A stretch of DNA of 64,000 nucleotides from Candidatus Bathyarchaeota archaeon. Its GTDB lineage: Archaea > Thermoproteota > Bathyarchaeia > Bathyarchaeales > DTEX01. A program made the position numbers and the translations under genes. The DNA lies in the NCBI GenBank assembly GCA_018396635.1, contig JAGTQE010000003.1, forward strand, positions 54,852 through 118,851. The letters run 5' to 3'. Under the pieces are notes generated by a model, which did not search any database, was not told the origin of the DNA, and saw only the letters and a program-made list of their open reading frames with translations. Positions 61,743-64,000 of this stretch are shown here, piece by piece. The number at the start of each line of letters is the position of its first letter. The first letter of the stretch is position 1.

Positions 61743-63107
61743 TCACCTCCTAGTAAAAACATCTAACACATCAAGATCTACTGGCTCAGCTTTAGCACCA
61801 ATTATTTTTGAAACGCTTGGCTCCGTTCGCCCATTATCTCCAGTAATCAGCTCTTTCACATACAAACCTCCCTGACATTTAATACGCATCTCTATACTAT
61901 CCTTTGACAACCTTTTAACTTTAACCTCATATATGTGCTTTTCTCGTAATTTATCTGATCTGCGATGGAGCACCCGCATTGGGGTGCGCTGATATATTAT
62001 CGCGCCGCTGAGCTCCCTCTCTAACCTTGCCAGCTCATCATCAGTAACCTCCCTATCAAACCTAACAATAACCCTATAAACCTTCTGCGCCCCCTCCATA
62101 CCCTTAAGTTTTCTAACATCCTCTTTATCTGCAAGCCTTAGATTCAGCACTTCAACTTTCCCCTTAGCGTATTCATTAATGGATTTCTCTAAACTTTTCA
62201 GGTCTATATTCCTCTTCTTAGGCTTCTTAACCTCAATTATGAAGGGTCTCCCACGCCCAAGCATGCGAGCGTCCCTATCCTCCCGCCCAGCGGCGTGAAA
62301 AGAGGTGCCCTCACCAAGAGTTGCCTCTAATATCGGTTTAGCTATGAGCTCTTCAACTGACTCAGGATACATCTTTCCAGTCCAACCGCACCTTTCGCAT
62401 CCCTTTCCACGGCATTTAATACAGATCCATTTCGACTGGGGGATTCCTCGTATAAGCTTTCTATATCTTCCAGCTATGAAGAGCGAGTTAACCTGGAGAC
62501 TAATGTCTCCACTGAATGGATTGACAAGGACAACTATCTGCGGCTTCATGTAATTGGCGTTCTTTCCAAGCTTCCGCGTAACCTCCCTCCCAATCAGCCT
62601 ACTCAGCTCATTCCTTATGCTCTCACTATACTGAACACTAAACTCCGCCTTAAATTCGTCTTCCCTCTCCTCAACCTCTAACGGAAGCTTTATTCCCACT
62701 AGAAAATCGTTAAACTCGTATTCCTCAAGGCTTTTAATAACTTTATCAGTGATTTCCTGGAGATTTTTGAAGCATCCGCCGCAGAGAAAACATTCTTTCT
62801 CCTCTCCAAACCTCCTCTTCATCCTCCTAAGTAAATCCTGCGCCATCTTGAGCGAGCCGTTTGTCGCCAGCATCTTAAGTATGGCCATGCCCTCTTCCCT
62901 CTCCCTCTTATCCTTTGAGAGGACCATTTCATGCGCGCTTAGAGCCAGCAGTAGCTTAATAGCTCTCCCTCTATCACAGTTATCTACGCCGAATCCCAGT
63001 AAAGCGAATTGTCTACCCAAACAATTGTCACATAGAGGATACTTCTCAAGCATCTTGAGAGAAATCTCAAGAATCCGCTTAAGATTCTCACCCTCAGATC
63101 CGGTCAA
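61743..63107 (-). CDS. pus10: tRNA pseudouridine synthase Pus10
   Basis: Makes pseudouridine 54 and 55 in the T-loop of archaeal tRNAs. The 454-residue protein has an N-terminal zinc/THUMP region (CDNCLGRQFALLGFG; CFLCGGC near 108) and a catalytic domain with GREDRDARMLGRGRPF near residue 275, where the first Asp after Arg-Glu is catalytic. CIKCRGKGCERCGWTGKMYPESVEEL is a Pus10-specific segment. Heads the translation cluster. Divergent from the tRNA-Phe gene. Confidence 0.93.
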   Translation of the reverse strand: MTGSEGENLKRILEISLKMLEKYPLCDNCLGRQFALLGFGVDNCDRGRAIKLLLALSAHEMVLSKDKREREEGMAILKMLATNGSLKMAQDLLRRMKRRFGEEKECFLCGGCFKNLQEITDKVIKSLEEYEFNDFLVGIKLPLEVEEREDEFKAEFSVQYSESIRNELSRLIGREVTRKLGKNANYMKPQIVVLVNPFSGDISLQVNSLFIAGRYRKLIRGIPQSKWICIKCRGKGCERCGWTGKMYPESVEELIAKPILEATLGEGTSFHAAGREDRDARMLGRGRPFIIEVKKPKKRNIDLKSLEKSINEYAKGKVEVLNLRLADKEDVRKLKGMEGAQKVYRVIVRFDREVTDDELARLERELSGAIIYQRTPMRVLHRRSDKLREKHIYEVKVKRLSKDSIEMRIKCQGGLYVKELITGDNGRTEPSVSKIIGAKAEPVDLDVLDVFTRR

Positions 63108-63191
63108 TTAATTGCCGCTCCATCATATCCCTTATATCTGCATATATCTGCTAAGAAAAACATTTCTAGCCGAACTAAAGTTAAATTCGAT

Positions 63192-63203
63192 AATTTTATA
63201 TGG
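63192..63203 (+). promoter_or_regulatory. TATA box of the tRNA-Phe gene
   Basis: AATTTTATATGG is centred about 35 bases before the first tRNA base, which fits an archaeal TATA box with a short 5' leader. Confidence 0.5.
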
Positions 63204-63231
63204 AGGAAAATAAAGTATGAACTTTTAGAAA

Positions 63232-63324
63232 GCCGCGGTAGCTCAGTTGGGAGAGCACCCGGCTGAAGAGCCAATAACCCTATTTGAAACCGGGCTGTCG
63301 CCGGTTCAAGTCCGGCCCGCGGCA
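63232..63324 (+). tRNA. tRNA-Phe (GAA) with a 20-base intron
   Basis: The acceptor GCCGCGG pairs with CCGCGGC, the D-arm is GCTCAGTTGGGAGAGC, the anticodon stem is CCCGG/CCGGG with anticodon GAA at 63265-63267, and the T-arm is GCCGG-TTCAAGT-CCGGC. An extra 20 bases at about 63269-63288, after position 37, are the intron at the canonical 37/38 site. CCA is encoded at 63325-63327. A T5 run at 63357-63361 probably terminates transcription. Confidence 0.95.
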
Positions 63325-63385
63325 CCAGTTCTCCGGGTTCAATTCCATTCCCCATCTTTTTAAGTCCAGCGAATATGAGTTTAGC

Positions 63386-64000
63386 GTGAAGGATGAGATC
63401 TACGATTATGGGGAGAGGCTTCGGCGGTATAGGCGGATTATAGCTGGGTTTGGGCGTAACGGCGAGGTCGCCCTCCGCTTCATCGACCACCTCTTCAGCC
63501 TAGGTCTCTCGGAGGCGAGGGTTGCTAAGTTTGCGGGCCACGTTATAGCCCTCCTTCACGTAATAGACTTCGATCTGGAGAAGGCGACTAGGAGGGATGT
63601 TGAGCGTGTGGTTGCATGGATTAATCGGCAGCCGTATAGGGAGTGGACTAAGCTTGACAAGAAGCTGGTCTTAAGGAAGATTATTCAGTACGCCAAATAT
63701 GGTAGCTGTGATAGGAATACGCCAGTTCCACCGGAGGTCGCTTGGATAAAGATAACCTGTAGTGGAAGGGATGGGAGGGTCACGCCTGAAGCCCTCATAG
63801 GAGAGGATGAGTTTAGGGCGATGGTGGAGACTGCCGATAATCCGCGTGACAGAGCCATGCTCCACGTGTTGTTTGAGGGCGCCTTGAGGCCCGGCGAGCT
63901 ACTGAGCATGAAGACAAGCAGCGTTGAGTTCAAGAGAGACTACTGCCTAATCACCGTTAATGGGAAGACTGGCATAAAGAGGATACCTCTAGTCGCATCA
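63386..64000 (+). CDS. Tyrosine recombinase/integrase, truncated by window edge
   Basis: An open frame of at least 205 residues running off the right edge. The N-terminal helical part (LRRYRRIIAGFGRNGEVALRFIDHLFSLGLSEARVAKFAGH) is a SAM-like core-binding domain; the catalytic domain begins with MLHVLFEGALRPGELLSM, holding the first catalytic Arg, and GKTGIKRIPLV, holding the beta-strand Lys. The His and Tyr motifs would lie beyond the window. The frame starts about 60 bases after tRNA-Phe and is visibly more G/C-rich than its neighbours. GTG at 63386 is the likely start; the frame stays open back into the tRNA. It probably belongs to an element integrated at tRNA-Phe. Confidence 0.85.
   Translation, partial: MKDEIYDYGERLRRYRRIIAGFGRNGEVALRFIDHLFSLGLSEARVAKFAGHVIALLHVIDFDLEKATRRDVERVVAWINRQPYREWTKLDKKLVLRKIIQYAKYGSCDRNTPVPPEVAWIKITCSGRDGRVTPEALIGEDEFRAMVETADNPRDRAMLHVLFEGALRPGELLSMKTSSVEFKRDYCLITVNGKTGIKRIPLVAS

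Noticed and set aside
63104..63490. 128-residue minus-strand frame across tRNA-Phe
   Set aside because: It is the antisense of the tRNA gene and integrase start (its AGLEPAT segment is the well-known false translation of a tRNA T-arm).

Overview
The window is archaeal chromosome. The evidence is geranylgeranylglyceryl phosphate synthase, both subunits of the archaeal D-family DNA polymerase (PolD), Orc1/Cdc6, ribosomal protein L21e, RNA polymerase subunit F (Rpb4), an Elf1-like factor, Pus10, cofactor F420 and methanopterin-linked genes (CofD, Ftr, an FmdE-like protein) and a tRNA-Phe with a short intron at the canonical 37/38 position. PolD argues against classical Sulfolobales/Thermoproteales. 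The mix of C1-carrier genes, bacterial-type sugar genes and Opp-type transporters would suit a Bathyarchaeia-like or related Thermoproteota lineage, but that placement is an inference. Several starts are TTG or GTG and are decided by GGAGG/GGTGA Shine-Dalgarno sites.

Layout. 1-11.8 kb: mixed housekeeping and accessory genes (metallo-beta-lactamase hydrolase, UMP kinase, ADP-ribosylglycohydrolase-like protein with a small HTH regulator, FmdE-like protein, ECF S component, nitroreductase+CofD, FtsX-like permease, EamA transporter, TIM-barrel sugar isomerase, AbrB-PhoU regulator). 11.8-22.3 kb: a replication island with PolD small subunit, cdc6, an intergenic origin holding three aligned ORB elements, a membrane-anchored winged-helix protein whose promoter is packed with TGTGA/TCACA palindromes, then Elf1, GGGP synthase and PolD large subunit. 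22.3-31.4 kb: PRPP synthetase, DUF488, a bacterial-type GAPDH with an archaeal PGK, a UroD-like protein, GH4 glycosidase, PurC, an HTH regulator and Thi4.

31.4-38.4 kb is one long minus-strand run: purD, a HAD protein, a possible 21-residue peptide, ftr, a PfkB kinase, an unknown protein, a KaiC-like ATPase and an AEP primase-like protein; the last two overlap. 38.5-42.2 kb: a thiolase homologue that has lost its catalytic residues, overlapping a DUF35::HMG-CoA synthase fusion, a strong hairpin, then OB-fold and TRAM proteins. 42.2-57.0 kb is a carbohydrate-use locus: membrane-anchored GH5 cellulase-like enzyme, nicotinamidase, DUF5107-TPR protein, heparinase II/III-like protein and a complete five-component Opp-type ABC transporter with one extra secreted protein. 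57.2-63.1 kb: class II ribonucleotide reductase and the conserved archaeal cluster pus10-rpl21e-rpoF-DUF655-ksgA. The right edge has tRNA-Phe followed directly by a tyrosine recombinase that runs off the window, which looks like the start of an integrated element.

The strongest leads are the origin with its adjacent operator cluster, the catalytically degenerate thiolase paired with a fused HMG-CoA synthase, the KaiC/AEP pair, the glycan locus, and the element boundary at tRNA-Phe. No rRNA, CRISPR array, transposase or restriction system was seen.
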